Source: JAMXLO01 sp963726125
GTDB taxonomy: Bacteria > Pseudomonadota > Alphaproteobacteria > Acetobacterales > Acetobacteraceae
Direction of reading: 5' to 3'
DNA: 64,000 bases
Assembly (NCBI GenBank): GCA_963726125.1
Contig: CAVSBG010000013.1
Location: 1 to 64,000 of the forward strand
Shown: positions 35,914 through 44,958 of the stretch, piece after piece
Layout of the letters: every line of letters begins with the position of its first letter
Numbering within the stretch: the stretch's first letter is position 1
The notes under the pieces: generated by a model
Told to the model about the DNA's origin: nothing
The model's database searches: none
What the model saw: the letters and a program-made list of their open reading frames with translations, nothing else
Program-made: the position numbers and the translations under genes

Positions 35914-36144
35914 ATGATCGATTGGAGCCAATGCCCAGACGTTGAACGCGTGCCGGGCCGGGTGTCTGGCCAATGGGTTGTCAAGGATACGCGCATCCTT
36001 GCGCAGGGAGTCATTGATAACGCAGAAGCTGGCATGACGGCTGACGAGATCGGTGAGGAAATCTTCGACGGACTTGGGGTAGACCGGGCGCGGCGGATTA
36101 TCGAGTATGCCCGGACGCATGCCGCGCATCCGCATCCTGCTTGA
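35914..36144 (+). CDS. DUF433 protein, antitoxin-like
   Basis: 76 residues from ATG 35914, with GAGGTGA just upstream. The sequence IDWSQCPDVERVPGRVSGQW followed by VVKDTRILAQGVIDNAEAG and MTADEIGEEIFDGLGVDRAR is a typical DUF433 protein: a small helical DNA-binding-like domain that recognises its own promoter. DUF433 genes usually precede a DUF5615 PIN-like gene, exactly as here. The downstream gene overlaps it by about 26 bases. It probably neutralises or regulates that partner. No operator could be recognised. Confidence 0.85.
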   Translation: MIDWSQCPDVERVPGRVSGQWVVKDTRILAQGVIDNAEAGMTADEIGEEIFDGLGVDRARRIIEYARTHAAHPHPA

Positions 36145-36469
36145 TCAGAACACTCCCCTTGGGCTTAGGCGCTTTCTGATCGAACACGAGGTCGTCCCGG
36201 CCCGCAGCATGGGCTGGGCCACAATCGGGAACGGCGCACTCATCCGGGCAGCCGAGGACGCCGGTTTCTTGATCCTGATCACGTGCGATCGGAACATCCG
36301 GTATCAGCAGAACCTCACTGGCCGACAGATCGCCCTGATGGAGCTGACGACCTCAATTTGGCCGGTCATTCGCACCCGGCTCGATCTCGTTCTGGCGGCC
36401 GTTCAATCAGCTACGCCAGGCAGCTACACCACTGTTACGTTTCCCAGACCAAGCCGGCGCCACCGCTGA
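36119..36469 (+). CDS. DUF5615 PIN-like protein, putative toxin
   Basis: 116 residues from ATG 36119 (36107 is an alternative four codons earlier). RIRILLDQNTPLGLRRFLIE supplies the first acidic residue of a PIN-like fold, and AARSMGWATIGNGALI-like text follows as VVPARSMGWATIGNG. LIRAAEDAGFLILITCDRNI holds the conserved second acidic Asp, and YQQNLTGRQIALMEL completes the Mut7-C/DUF5615 pattern. Such proteins pair with DUF433 antitoxins and are predicted RNases. The start lies within the end of the DUF433 gene, indicating translational coupling. Toxic activity itself is inferred, not shown. Confidence 0.83.
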   Translation: MPRIRILLDQNTPLGLRRFLIEHEVVPARSMGWATIGNGALIRAAEDAGFLILITCDRNIRYQQNLTGRQIALMELTTSIWPVIRTRLDLVLAAVQSATPGSYTTVTFPRPSRRHR

Positions 36470-36656
36470 ACCTTCGATGACCGTCCGATCACTCGAACAT
36501 TGGTTTGGTTTATCATAATCATCGCAGTACTGGATCGTTCGGCCCAAAGACGCGAGCAGATGTTTCGACCCTGGTGCGCTTCGAGAGCCGGATAATTGCT
36601 CGACACCCCGGGTCACGGGCTGGATTGATCGGGCTCTCTGAGATACGGATTGAGGC

Positions 36657-37406
36657 ATGGCTGGACATTCGCAATTCAAGAACATCATGCACCGCAAGGG
36701 CGCGCAGGACGCGCGCCGCGGGCGGCAATTCGCCAAGCTGATCCGCGAGATCACGGTGGCGGCGCGCCAGGGCATGCCCGACCCGGCGTTCAACCCTCGG
36801 TTGCGTGCGGCGATGGTTGCGGCACGGCAGGCCAACATGTCGAAGGACACGATCGACCGCGCGATCAAGAAGGCAACGGGCGGGGCAGGGGGCGAGGACT
36901 ACGTCGAGGTCCGTTACGAGGGTTACGGCCCCGCCGGTGTCGCGATCATCGTCGAGGCACTGACCGACAACCGCAACCGCACGGCCGGCGAGGTGCGGTC
37001 GGCGTTCGCCAAACACGGCGGCGCGCTGGGTGAAACCAACTCGGTCAGCTTCCTGTTCAACCGGATGGGCGTGATCCGCTTTCCGGCATCAGTCGCGTCG
37101 GCCGATGACATGCTGGAGGCGGCGATCGAGGCGGGCGCCGAGAACTGCGAAACCGACGATGAGGCGCATGAGGTGACGGCAGCGGTGGATGATTTCTTCG
37201 CCGTGCGCGATGCGTTGGAGGCACGCTTCGGCGCGCCGGAGACCGCGCGCCTCGATTGGCGGCCGACCACCAGCGTGACGCTGGACGAGGATCGTGCCGC
37301 TTCGCTGTTGAAGCTGCTCGATGCGCTGGACGAGAGCGACGACGTGCAGAATGTTTATGCGAACTTCGACATCCCCGACGCGGTGATGCAGAAGCTATCG
37401 GCGTGA
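36657..37406 (+). CDS. yebC: YebC/PmpR-family protein
   Basis: 249 residues, the usual length. MAGHSQFKNIMHRKGAQDAR is the strongly conserved YebC N-terminus, normally MAGHS.W.NI...K...D...; Gln-Phe replaces the common Lys-Trp. NMSKDTIDRAIKKATGG and YEGYGPAGVAIIVEALTDNR followed by NRTAGEVR are further hallmarks. YebC proteins are cytoplasmic; they were described as transcriptional regulators and later as factors that help ribosomes at proline-rich stretches. The gene often precedes ruvC, but ruvC is not present here. Its end overlaps the convergent TPR gene by 12 bases. Confidence 0.95.
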   Translation: MAGHSQFKNIMHRKGAQDARRGRQFAKLIREITVAARQGMPDPAFNPRLRAAMVAARQANMSKDTIDRAIKKATGGAGGEDYVEVRYEGYGPAGVAIIVEALTDNRNRTAGEVRSAFAKHGGALGETNSVSFLFNRMGVIRFPASVASADDMLEAAIEAGAENCETDDEAHEVTAAVDDFFAVRDALEARFGAPETARLDWRPTTSVTLDEDRAASLLKLLDALDESDDVQNVYANFDIPDAVMQKLSA

Positions 37407-38663
37407 GTGCGCGCCAGATCGAGCGAGTTCGTGGAGCGACGTGGTGATCCGTTGGATTGCCGGGCCCCAGCCGTTCGGCGCGGGCTGGCGGAATAACCGC
37501 AGGCCTGGATACCATGGGGAATCGTCGCGGCTCAGCAGCCATCGCCAGTCCGGTGCGTAGGGCAGCAACACCCAGGTTGGGCGTCCCATCGCGGCGGCAA
37601 GATGCACGACACCAGTATCGACGCTGACCAACAGATCGATCGCATCGAGCACCGCCATGGTATCATCGAAATCGTGGATCTCGGGTCCCAGGCTGACCAG
37701 CGGCGCACGGCCGAAATAATCCGCCGCCTGCGCCTGCGCCGGCCCTTTCTGCAGCGCCAGCAGCGCCACGCCGGGCACAGTTGCCAGCGGCAGGAAGCTC
37801 GACAGGTGCGTACTCCGGCTAATGTCGTCGTTATGGAACGCGCTGCCTGCCCAGATCAGCCCGACGCGCAGGTAATCCGACGGCAGCCATCCATCGAGAC
37901 GATGACGCCAACGCGCGGCACGCCGGGGCTCGGCTCGCAGATAAGGGATCTTGGCCGGAATGTTGTTGAGCCGAGTGCGAGCGAGCATTGGCAGGCTGCC
38001 GAGCGGGGCAAATGCATCGCATGTCGGAGCCTCGTGCCAGTGTGTCACGAGATGCCGCAGTTCGCGAAATTGCTGGAGGATGGGCCACATTTCGCCGGCA
38101 CAGCAGAGCGACAAGTTGGGACAGCGTTGCGCAGCCCACGGAATGTAGCGGGCGAACTGGATGATGTCGCCGCGTCCCTGGTCGGCGAATAGCAGCAGCT
38201 TGCCGTCGGGCATCGGCGTGCCGTCCCAGCGGCGCAAGTCATCTGGCGGGATGCCACCGGCGGTGCCGGGCAGGCGCAGCCGCCATTCGTATTCGCGCCA
38301 GCCCTCGGCAAATTTGCCAGCGAGCAGCGATGCGGCGGCACGCGCGAAATGGGCCGAGGCCAGACCAGGCGCCAGCGCGATGGCGCGCGCTGCGGCGTTG
38401 GCCATGCCGGTCAAGTCCAACACCGCGCCATAGGCCGCGGCGAGTTCGTTGTGTGCCACCGCCTCGGTTGGTGCCAGCGACACGGCCCGCCGCGCGGCGG
38501 CCAATGCCTCGTGCGCGCGGCCGAGCCGGCGATACAGGCTCCAGGCGCGACGATGGTTCGCCGCGACATCCGGCGCCTGTGCGATTGCCTGCTCAACGGA
38601 TGCCAACGCTGCGATCAGCTCGGCGTTGCTTCGATGATCAGCGTCATGCGGCAGCGCGGACAT
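37395..38663 (-). CDS. TPR-repeat glycosyltransferase-like protein (GT41/GT9-like)
   Basis: 422 residues. The N-terminal third consists of TPR helices (ANHRRAWSLYRRLGRAHEAL, AARRAVSLAPTEAVAHNELA, ARAIALAPGLASAHFARAAA). A catalytic-like part follows with LLLFADQGRGDIIQFARYIP, LRVGLIWAGSAFHNDDISRS and LDAIDLLVSVDTGVVHLAAA leading to MGRPTWVLLPYAPDWRWLL. The last block is the GT-B signature shared by O-GlcNAc-transferase-like and heptosyltransferase-like proteins. Proteins of this kind act in surface glycan or flagellin glycosylation; the acceptor here is unknown. It is far from the main glycosyltransferase cluster and reads towards yebC, with a 12-base tail overlap. Confidence 0.85.
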   Translation of the reverse strand: MSALPHDADHRSNAELIAALASVEQAIAQAPDVAANHRRAWSLYRRLGRAHEALAAARRAVSLAPTEAVAHNELAAAYGAVLDLTGMANAAARAIALAPGLASAHFARAAASLLAGKFAEGWREYEWRLRLPGTAGGIPPDDLRRWDGTPMPDGKLLLFADQGRGDIIQFARYIPWAAQRCPNLSLCCAGEMWPILQQFRELRHLVTHWHEAPTCDAFAPLGSLPMLARTRLNNIPAKIPYLRAEPRRAARWRHRLDGWLPSDYLRVGLIWAGSAFHNDDISRSTHLSSFLPLATVPGVALLALQKGPAQAQAADYFGRAPLVSLGPEIHDFDDTMAVLDAIDLLVSVDTGVVHLAAAMGRPTWVLLPYAPDWRWLLSRDDSPWYPGLRLFRQPAPNGWGPAIQRITTSLHELARSGAHSRR

Positions 38664-38815
38664 TCACGACAATTATCCGGTCCCCATTGCGTCGGCAAAG
38701 GTTGCCGCGCCGTTCCGCAGGTATTCAAGGAGTGCGTTGCGATGCGATTGCGCCGTGTCGGCGCACCGGTCACGCTATGCGCGGCGCATCGCCCGAATTG
38801 TAAAGGCTGCTTTCC

Positions 38816-40006
38816 ATGGCCATAGGCTTGCCGCTGGCTGGTATCCGCGTCCTCGATCTCACGCGCGTTCTGTCAGGCCCGTTCTGCACCATGCTGCTGG
38901 GCGATCTTGGTGCCGACATCATCAAGGTGGAGACGCCGGGTGAGGGCGACACCGTCCGTCACCAAGGAGCGGGCAGGGATGGGCTGTCCTGGTATTTTGC
39001 CAATTACAATCGCAACAAACGCTCCATCACGCTGAACCTGCGCAGCGAGCAAGGCCGCGACATCCTCGCCAGGCTGATCACGAAAAGCGATGTGCTGATG
39101 GACAACTATCGGCCGGGCGTGCTCGACGCGATGGGTTTCAGCGATGAGCGACTGCGCGTGCTGAACCCTCGGCTGGTGCGGGGCAGCATCACGGGCTTTG
39201 GCACCACGGGCCCGTACCGTGATCGTCCGAGCTTCGATTTCATTGCGCAGGCGATGAGCGGCTTCATGAGCGTCAACGGCACAGCGGATCAGCCACCGAT
39301 CCGCTCCGGTCCGCCGGTCAGCGATCTGATCGCGGGGCTGTACGCGGCGCTCGGCATCGTCGCAGGGCTGCTGCGCGAAGGCCGCACGGGTGAGGGCGGT
39401 GCAGCGTCGGTCAGCCTGACCGGCGGGTTGATCAGCTTCCTCGGCTTCATGGCGACCGATTATTTCGCTACCGGCAAGCTGCCGAAACGCACTGGCAACG
39501 ACCATCCGATCGGCTCACCCTATGGGCTGTTCCGGACGGCCGATGGGGAGATCGCCATCGCGCCGGCGGGCGAGGCGATGTACCAGCGCCTGCTGCGCGC
39601 GCTCGATGCGGAAGCGCTGCGCGAACGGCCGGAGTTCGCCACCAACACGCTGCGCGCCGAGAACCGCGCGGCGATCAATGCGGAGATCGAAGCCCGCACC
39701 ATGCACGAAACCAGCGAGCACTGGATTCGCGTGCTGAACGAGGCCGGCGTGCCGTGTTCACCTGTGATGCACATGGATCAGGTGTTCGCCGATCCGCAGG
39801 TGATCGAGCAGCGATCGGTGGTGACGGTGGAGCATGCCGGACGTGGTCCGGTGTCGATGCTGGGTTCGGCGCTGCATGTTGATGGAGCGCCGTTGCCGGT
39901 GCGGCGTTCGGCACCGGAACTTGGCGAACATAATGCGGAGGTATTGGGCGAGCTTGGGTTCTCGGCGACGGAGATCGCTCAGTTGGGTGAACGAGGTGTC
40001 GTATGA
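38816..40006 (+). CDS. Family III CoA-transferase (CaiB/BaiF/Frc)
   Basis: 396 residues, full family length. LAGIRVLDLTRVLSGPFCTM and LLGDLGADIIKVETPGEGDT are the conserved N-terminal CoA-binding segments. NRNKRSITLNLRSEQGRDIL and DVLMDNYRPGVLDAMG follow. SGPPVSDLIAGLYAALG places Asp170 at the position of the catalytic Asp169 of formyl-CoA transferase. GEHNAEVLGELGF is the usual C-terminal block. It moves CoA between carboxylic acids; the substrate is unknown. It stands alone on the plus strand between the TPR glycosyltransferase and a convergent toxin gene that overlaps it by 28 bases. Confidence 0.93.
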   Translation: MAIGLPLAGIRVLDLTRVLSGPFCTMLLGDLGADIIKVETPGEGDTVRHQGAGRDGLSWYFANYNRNKRSITLNLRSEQGRDILARLITKSDVLMDNYRPGVLDAMGFSDERLRVLNPRLVRGSITGFGTTGPYRDRPSFDFIAQAMSGFMSVNGTADQPPIRSGPPVSDLIAGLYAALGIVAGLLREGRTGEGGAASVSLTGGLISFLGFMATDYFATGKLPKRTGNDHPIGSPYGLFRTADGEIAIAPAGEAMYQRLLRALDAEALRERPEFATNTLRAENRAAINAEIEARTMHETSEHWIRVLNEAGVPCSPVMHMDQVFADPQVIEQRSVVTVEHAGRGPVSMLGSALHVDGAPLPVRRSAPELGEHNAEVLGELGFSATEIAQLGERGVV

Positions 40007-40410
40007 TCACCATCGCGCGGTGACGGCGCCGGTACGCCCAAGCTGCGTGCTGCCAGCACGAGCGCTTTATCGAGGCTGATGAGTTCCGCGGTTCGATTCT
40101 GCGCAAGCCAAAGGTAGCTCGCATCGTAAAAGGTCAGGCTGTGATCACGCGCGAGATGCATGGTTGCGATGAGGTCCGTGGCCATCGCCGTCACCGGTGG
40201 TTCGGAATTCCAGTCCAACCAGTTGGCCAGTAGTGCCTCGGCTTCATCCGGGTGTCGTCTGCACTTCATCCGGCAGGTATTGCCCAACTCGAAGTGGAAG
40301 ATGCCTGGCACAATCAGGGGTGGACCAGACAACAACGCATGGACCCACGGACCATCAGGCTCACCGAACAGCATCGCGGCTACGGCCGACACGTCAACGA
40401 CGCGGATCAT
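39979..40410 (-). CDS. PIN-domain toxin (VapC/FitB-like)
   Basis: 143 residues from the ATG at 40408-40410, which lies within the end of the antitoxin gene. MIRVVDVSAVAAMLFGEPDG has the first catalytic Asp. FHFELGNTCRMKCRR holds the conserved Glu, and SLTFYDASYLWLAQNRTAEL the third and fourth acidic region, followed by LISLDKALVLAA. This is the standard PIN RNase arrangement. VapC/FitB toxins cleave RNA (often tRNA) unless bound by the partner antitoxin. The gene converges with the CoA-transferase and overlaps its end. An upstream in-frame extension to 40530 is antitoxin sequence and is excluded. Confidence 0.88.
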   Translation of the reverse strand: MIRVVDVSAVAAMLFGEPDGPWVHALLSGPPLIVPGIFHFELGNTCRMKCRRHPDEAEALLANWLDWNSEPPVTAMATDLIATMHLARDHSLTFYDASYLWLAQNRTAELISLDKALVLAARSLGVPAPSPRDGDHTTPRSPN

Positions 40411-40639
40411 CACGATCCTGTCGCACCATTTTGGCCGCTTCATCGCGCGGCGTTCGGACACCGGACGCTTGAACGTGAGCATAGATTTCATCGATCCGCG
40501 AACCGGGAGGCGGAATGGCAACCAACTCAAGAATGGCCATCAACTCGCCCTGCAACGACCGATGGTTGCGGGCCGCGCGATCCTTCAACCGTTGAGCCAG
40601 CTCTTCCGGCACGTTTTTGATCGACAGAGTTACGGTCAT
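40394..40639 (-). CDS. FitA-like ribbon-helix-helix antitoxin
   Basis: 81 residues from the ATG at 40637-40639. MTVTLSIKNVPEELAQRLKD and RAARNHRSLQGELMAILE form a ribbon-helix-helix DNA-binding domain typical of FitA/Phd-unrelated VapB antitoxins. The C-terminal half (RIDEIYAHVQASGVRTPRDE) should bind the toxin. It overlaps the toxin gene by 17 bases, so both are made from one transcript. By family behaviour it represses its own promoter, which would lie in 40640-40747 together with the divergent promoter of the flavin monooxygenase gene. Confidence 0.87.
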   Translation of the reverse strand: MTVTLSIKNVPEELAQRLKDRAARNHRSLQGELMAILELVAIPPPGSRIDEIYAHVQASGVRTPRDEAAKMVRQDRDDPRR

Positions 40640-40747
40640 CGCTGCATCCTGGTTCCAGTATGCTGCCAATATGGATACTAAGGCAGCAGTTGGCAACGCC
40701 AATAGCGTCGGGTGTAGCCTGCCCAGCAACCAACAGGAGGATCCGCC

Positions 40748-41833
40748 ATGGACTTCGGCTATTTCGCCATGCCCTCCCACCCGCCGGAGCGCGGCCTGAA
40801 GGCTGGCCACGACTGGGACCTGCAGACGCTGCGCTGGCTCGACGAGCTTGGCTACACCGAGGCCTGGATCGGCGAGCACTACACTGCGCCGTGGGAGCCG
40901 CATCCCTCACCGGATCTGCTCATTGCCCAGGCGCTGCTGCAGACCAAGCGCATCCGCATCGGACCAGGCGGGTTCCTGCTGCCCTATCACCATCCGGCGG
41001 AACTCGCTGCCCGCGTCGCGATGCTTGATCATCTGTCGGAAGGGCGGCTGAATTTCGGCGTCGCCGCGTCGGGCCTGCCGACCGATTGGGCGCTGTTCCA
41101 GGTGGACGGCATGGCCGGCGTCAACCGTGAGATGACACGCGAGGCGCTCGACATCATCCTGCGACTGTGGAGCGACGAACCGAGCTTCACCTACCAGGGC
41201 AAGTTCTGGCAGGTGGCGAAGCCGGAACCGATGTTCGGCTTCCTCAAGCCACATATCTACCCATTGCAGAAGCCACACCCGCCGATTGGTGTCGCGGGGT
41301 TCTCCAAACAATCCGACACGTTGAAGCTGGCGGGCGAGCGCGGCTACCTGCCGATGAGTCTCAACCTTAACCCGGCCTACGTGGCGAGCCATTGGGAGGC
41401 GGTGGAGATCGGCGCCGCCCGCTCCGGCCGCACGCCGAAACGTTCCGACTGGCGGTTGGTGCGCGAAGTGTTCGTCGCCGAAACGGACGAGGAGGCGTGG
41501 AAGCTGTCGGTTGGCGGCATGATGGGCCGCATGATGCGCGAGTATTTCCTGCAATTGCTGGGGAACTTCGGGTTCCTCGAGTATCTCAAGCACGATCAGT
41601 CAGTGGCGGATTCCGACGTGACGGCGGAATACTGCGCGCGGCATAACTGGCTGATCGGCTCGCCGGCGACGGTGGCGGAGAAGTTGGAGCGCATCTACCA
41701 CGAGGCAGGCGGTTTCGGCGGCCTGCTGGTATTTGGCTTCGACTACGCCGACAATCCCGAGGTGTGGCACAATTCGCTGCGTCTACTCGCGGAAGAGGTG
41801 GGACCGCGCGTTGCGCATTTGAAACCGTCGTAG
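40748..41833 (+). CDS. LLM-class flavin-dependent oxidoreductase (bacterial luciferase-like)
   Basis: 361 residues from ATG 40748 with a good AGGAGG upstream. MDFGYFAMPSHPPERGLK, the WDLQTLRWLDELGYTEAWIG segment followed by EHYTAPWEPHPSPDLLIAQA, then RIRIGPGGFLLPYHHPAELA and HLSEGRLNFGVAASG, are the TIM-barrel blocks of luciferase-like monooxygenases. YQGKFWQVAKPEP and the later GFGGLLVFGFDYADN complete it. Such enzymes use FMNH2 or F420 to oxidise organic compounds; the substrate is unknown. The next gene (SnoaL-like) starts 8 bases after its stop, so they form an operon and may act on the same compound. Confidence 0.92.
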   Translation: MDFGYFAMPSHPPERGLKAGHDWDLQTLRWLDELGYTEAWIGEHYTAPWEPHPSPDLLIAQALLQTKRIRIGPGGFLLPYHHPAELAARVAMLDHLSEGRLNFGVAASGLPTDWALFQVDGMAGVNREMTREALDIILRLWSDEPSFTYQGKFWQVAKPEPMFGFLKPHIYPLQKPHPPIGVAGFSKQSDTLKLAGERGYLPMSLNLNPAYVASHWEAVEIGAARSGRTPKRSDWRLVREVFVAETDEEAWKLSVGGMMGRMMREYFLQLLGNFGFLEYLKHDQSVADSDVTAEYCARHNWLIGSPATVAEKLERIYHEAGGFGGLLVFGFDYADNPEVWHNSLRLLAEEVGPRVAHLKPS

Positions 41834-41841
41834 GGGGATTG

Positions 41842-42390
41842 ATGCCCGAACATGATCTGGAGGCGCTCTGGGAGGCACATCTTCGACATGAGTTCGACAC
41901 GCGCGATGTCGATGCGACGATGGCGACGATGGCGGAGGTGCCGTACGTCAATCACATTCCCACCATGGCGGGCGGCGTTGGGCATGATCAACTCAAGCGG
42001 TTCTACAAGTACCATTTCATCGGTGCGAACCCGCCGGATACCGACATGATTCCGGTCAGCCGCACTATTGGCGCAGATCGCATCGTTGATGAGCTGATCT
42101 TTCGCTTCACGCATACCGAAACGATCGACTGGATGCTGCCAGGCATTGCGCCGACCGGACGCAGGGTGGAGATCCCGCTGGTTGCCATTGTGCAGTTTCG
42201 TGATGGCAAGGTCGCGCACGAGCACATCTACTGGGACCAGGCGTCGGTTCTGGTGCAGATCGGCAAGCTCGATCCAACGGGTCTGCCGGTGGCGGGCGCG
42301 GAAACGGCGCGCAAGGTGCTCGACCCGAAGCTTCCCAGCAACACGTTGCTGAGCGATACGTGGGCGACCAGCGAGGGGAAGCCGATCTGA
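41842..42390 (+). CDS. SnoaL-like / NTF2-fold protein
   Basis: 182 residues from ATG 41842, preceded by GTAGGGGGATTG and 8 bases behind the monooxygenase stop. EALWEAHLRHEFDTRDVDAT, YVNHIPTMAGGVGHDQLKRF, DELIFRFTHTETIDWMLPGI and KVAHEHIYWDQASVLVQIG follow the cone-shaped NTF2/SnoaL pattern, including the usual HxxxxDxA-type block. Members act as small-molecule isomerases, cyclases or binding proteins. Pairing with a flavin monooxygenase suggests that it processes the same substrate. The specific reaction is unknown. Confidence 0.85.
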   Translation: MPEHDLEALWEAHLRHEFDTRDVDATMATMAEVPYVNHIPTMAGGVGHDQLKRFYKYHFIGANPPDTDMIPVSRTIGADRIVDELIFRFTHTETIDWMLPGIAPTGRRVEIPLVAIVQFRDGKVAHEHIYWDQASVLVQIGKLDPTGLPVAGAETARKVLDPKLPSNTLLSDTWATSEGKPI

Positions 42391-42514
42391 CGCCGCGCAT
42401 CAGGGAAGGGACATACGTCGCCTTTGGTCTGAAGTAGTCAGTTGGTTGATATAGGGTTACGCGCTATCCCCGACCTCTCCACGTAGGCGCGACCACGATC
42501 CGGAGTTTAGCGGC

Positions 42515-44869
42515 ATGGCCGCAGCCCAGCGTCCGCCCGGTTTCGACCGGACGCCATTGACCGCGACCGCATTCTGCCTCGCCGGCTTGTTCCTTGCACT
42601 CACCGCGGTGTCGCTGACCACGGTCGAGCACATCAAGTATTTTGTCCTGGCCGACCGCTCGGCCGCCACGCCGGCGCGGCTTGCAGGCACACTGCATGCT
42701 GCGGATTTCGCCCTGTTCGCGATTGCCGCCGCCTGCGGCCTCGGCGTGCTGGTGCTGGAGGTGCGCAGCAGGGGCCTTGGCCGCCTGCTGACCGCCGAGG
42801 CGCCGCTGCCGCTCGCACTCGCCGTGGGCGCGATGCTGCTGTGGTTCTCACATGCGCTGCTGGCGCCGGGCCTGATCGTCACCGGCGACGGCGGCACGCA
42901 TGTCGCGCGCGTCAACCACCTCGCCATGGCGATCCGCGACGGCAGTTCGCTCTATTGGGATAATTATTTCTTTGCCGGCGGCACGTTGCTCCAGTTCACC
43001 GGGCCGGTTTTCCATTGGGTTGCCACTGCAATCACGTTGGCGGTCGGTGACGCCACAACGGGGGTAAAGATCGCCGCCGTCGCCTGCCGCATCGCGGCTG
43101 CGGTCGCCATGTTCGCCTGTCTGCGCCGCGCCGGCCTCGACCGCACCGCCGCCGCGCTCGGCTGTCTGTTCTTCGCCGGCTCGTTCTACGTTACCTACCT
43201 GGCTTCGATCCGATCGACATTTCCACAGATCGTGATCCTCGCGACCCTGCCGGCGATCGTTTACGGCATCGAATGCGTGCTGGCTGCGCCGAAAGTTTTC
43301 GGCCGCGGCTGGCTGGTGCTCTGCCTCGTTGCCATTATCCTGATCGGCAACCATCCACCGACCGCGGTGATGGCGGCGGTGCTGCTTGGCTTCTATGTGC
43401 TCGCCCGCATCGGCCTGACCGGCTGGCAATTCGCGGCGCTGCCATCGTTGCTGCTGGCGGCTGGCGTGATCGCGCTCGGCAGCGTCTATTTCCTGGTGCC
43501 GTTCGCGCTCGAGCAACCGTGGACCGGCGAGAGCGCGTTGAGCCAACCGCTGATTAGCGTGGCCTGGCCGCAATCGGGCGCGCTGCTCAATTACGTGGTG
43601 TGGGACCGCGCCGGCATTGGCCCGGTCTATACCGCCTATGTCGGCCTCTCCATCATCGCATGCGCGCTCGCTGGCGCGCCGTTTGCGCTATGTGCGCCGC
43701 GAGGGGCGGTGGCGCGGTTGTGGCTGATTGCAGTCGCGTTGGGCGTGGTCAGCCTGTTCCTGACGGGCATCTATGTACGCCCATCCGGCTTCACGTTCTT
43801 CTTCCTATGCATCGCCGCCGCGGCGGGCGTGCAGTTGCTGCTGCGAAGGTTTCCTGCGCGCAGCTGGATCGCAACGCTGATTTTAGTTGTCTTCGTCATC
43901 GATGTCGCGCCCAGCGCGGTGCAGCCATTTACGCGCAGCGACGCGCGCGGCGTTGAGGACGCGGGAAAGCTGCTGGCCAAACGTGCCGCCAACGAGCGCG
44001 TTCTGCAGGTGTCTCCAAGCAGCGACTATCTGATTTCGGTCGGCCCGAATTCGACACCCCTGAACTATGCGCGCGTTCAGGTCCTGCACGGCCCGCACAA
44101 GCCGGACGCCACGCGGGCGCACAATGGCATCGTTGCCACGCTCGATCTGGTCGCTGACGACCTTGCGGCCACCAACAGGTTGGGACCGCAATCGCGACTG
44201 CTGCTGGGCATGCTGAATGTCGGCTGGGTGGTGGGCGTTGACGGGGTGCACATGGGGCTGCCGCCGCGCTTTCCCGACACCATCGCGGACCCGGTGCTGG
44301 GGCCTTACTGGCGCCTGCCCGAGGCGACGCCGGTGCTGGCGAGCGGCCATTTCGAATTGGCCGAGCGGCCGGCCTCGTTCGACGCCGCGCCGTTCTGGAA
44401 TGGCAGTTTTGGTTCACCCGGCGGCCATGACGCCAAGGCGGCCGTGCTGGCGTTGACGAACCGCATGGGCGTCGATCTCGCGCACCGCCTGGCCGCCGTC
44501 CTTCTGCTCCCGGCGCTGCCGCCCTGGCCCGCCGCTGACGGCCCCCCGCCAGCGATCGAGCTTGCTTCCTATGTCGTCGCGCCCGGCCGAGTGAGCCTGA
44601 CCGTCACAGCCGATCGCGCCGGGCTGTTGCGGCTGGCCCACCCGATCTATCCGACGGTCACGGTGACGCGGAACGGCGCGCCCGTTGCTGCCGTTGGCGA
44701 TGTTTTTTCGTTCATCGTGCTGCCGATCGAGGCCGGGCGGAACGACATCGAGATTACGGCGTCCCCAAGTCTGTTGCGGCGCGTCTGCCTGGTGGTCACC
44801 GGCATGACGGTGGCTGGGCTTTTGGGGATGCTCGTGTTCCGGCGAGCGCGCGATGGGGGGACAAGATAA
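42515..44869 (+). CDS. Large integral membrane protein, GT-C/YfhO-like
   Basis: 784 residues with about a dozen hydrophobic segments in the first 480 residues, for example LTATAFCLAGLFLALTAVSL, ADFALFAIAAACGLGVLVLE, WLVLCLVAIILIGNHPPTAV and SLLLAAGVIALGSVYFLVPF. A soluble region follows (ALPPWP near residue 670), and one more segment lies at the C-terminus. An early luminal loop has GDGGTHVARVNHLAMAIRDG, where acidic and His residues resemble the first-loop motif of GT-C lipid-linked-sugar transferases. Its overall shape resembles YfhO-like membrane proteins. A role in transferring sugars outside the membrane is inferred, not proven. It is 45 kb-side isolated from the glycan cluster. Confidence 0.75.
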   Translation: MAAAQRPPGFDRTPLTATAFCLAGLFLALTAVSLTTVEHIKYFVLADRSAATPARLAGTLHAADFALFAIAAACGLGVLVLEVRSRGLGRLLTAEAPLPLALAVGAMLLWFSHALLAPGLIVTGDGGTHVARVNHLAMAIRDGSSLYWDNYFFAGGTLLQFTGPVFHWVATAITLAVGDATTGVKIAAVACRIAAAVAMFACLRRAGLDRTAAALGCLFFAGSFYVTYLASIRSTFPQIVILATLPAIVYGIECVLAAPKVFGRGWLVLCLVAIILIGNHPPTAVMAAVLLGFYVLARIGLTGWQFAALPSLLLAAGVIALGSVYFLVPFALEQPWTGESALSQPLISVAWPQSGALLNYVVWDRAGIGPVYTAYVGLSIIACALAGAPFALCAPRGAVARLWLIAVALGVVSLFLTGIYVRPSGFTFFFLCIAAAAGVQLLLRRFPARSWIATLILVVFVIDVAPSAVQPFTRSDARGVEDAGKLLAKRAANERVLQVSPSSDYLISVGPNSTPLNYARVQVLHGPHKPDATRAHNGIVATLDLVADDLAATNRLGPQSRLLLGMLNVGWVVGVDGVHMGLPPRFPDTIADPVLGPYWRLPEATPVLASGHFELAERPASFDAAPFWNGSFGSPGGHDAKAAVLALTNRMGVDLAHRLAAVLLLPALPPWPAADGPPPAIELASYVVAPGRVSLTVTADRAGLLRLAHPIYPTVTVTRNGAPVAAVGDVFSFIVLPIEAGRNDIEITASPSLLRRVCLVVTGMTVAGLLGMLVFRRARDGGTR

Positions 44870-44958
44870 GATCGAGGCGTTCAGCTTGATCGGATTGCGG
44901 TTCTCGGCGCGCGGTGACAATGAAGCGTATCGCTGACCTGGAGCCTCGAAATCACCCC

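Noticed and set aside
38816..40006. Apparent loss of the catalytic Asp in the CoA-transferase near VSLTGG
   Set aside because: Alignment by eye with formyl-CoA transferase puts the catalytic Asp in PVSDLIAG (D170), where it is present.
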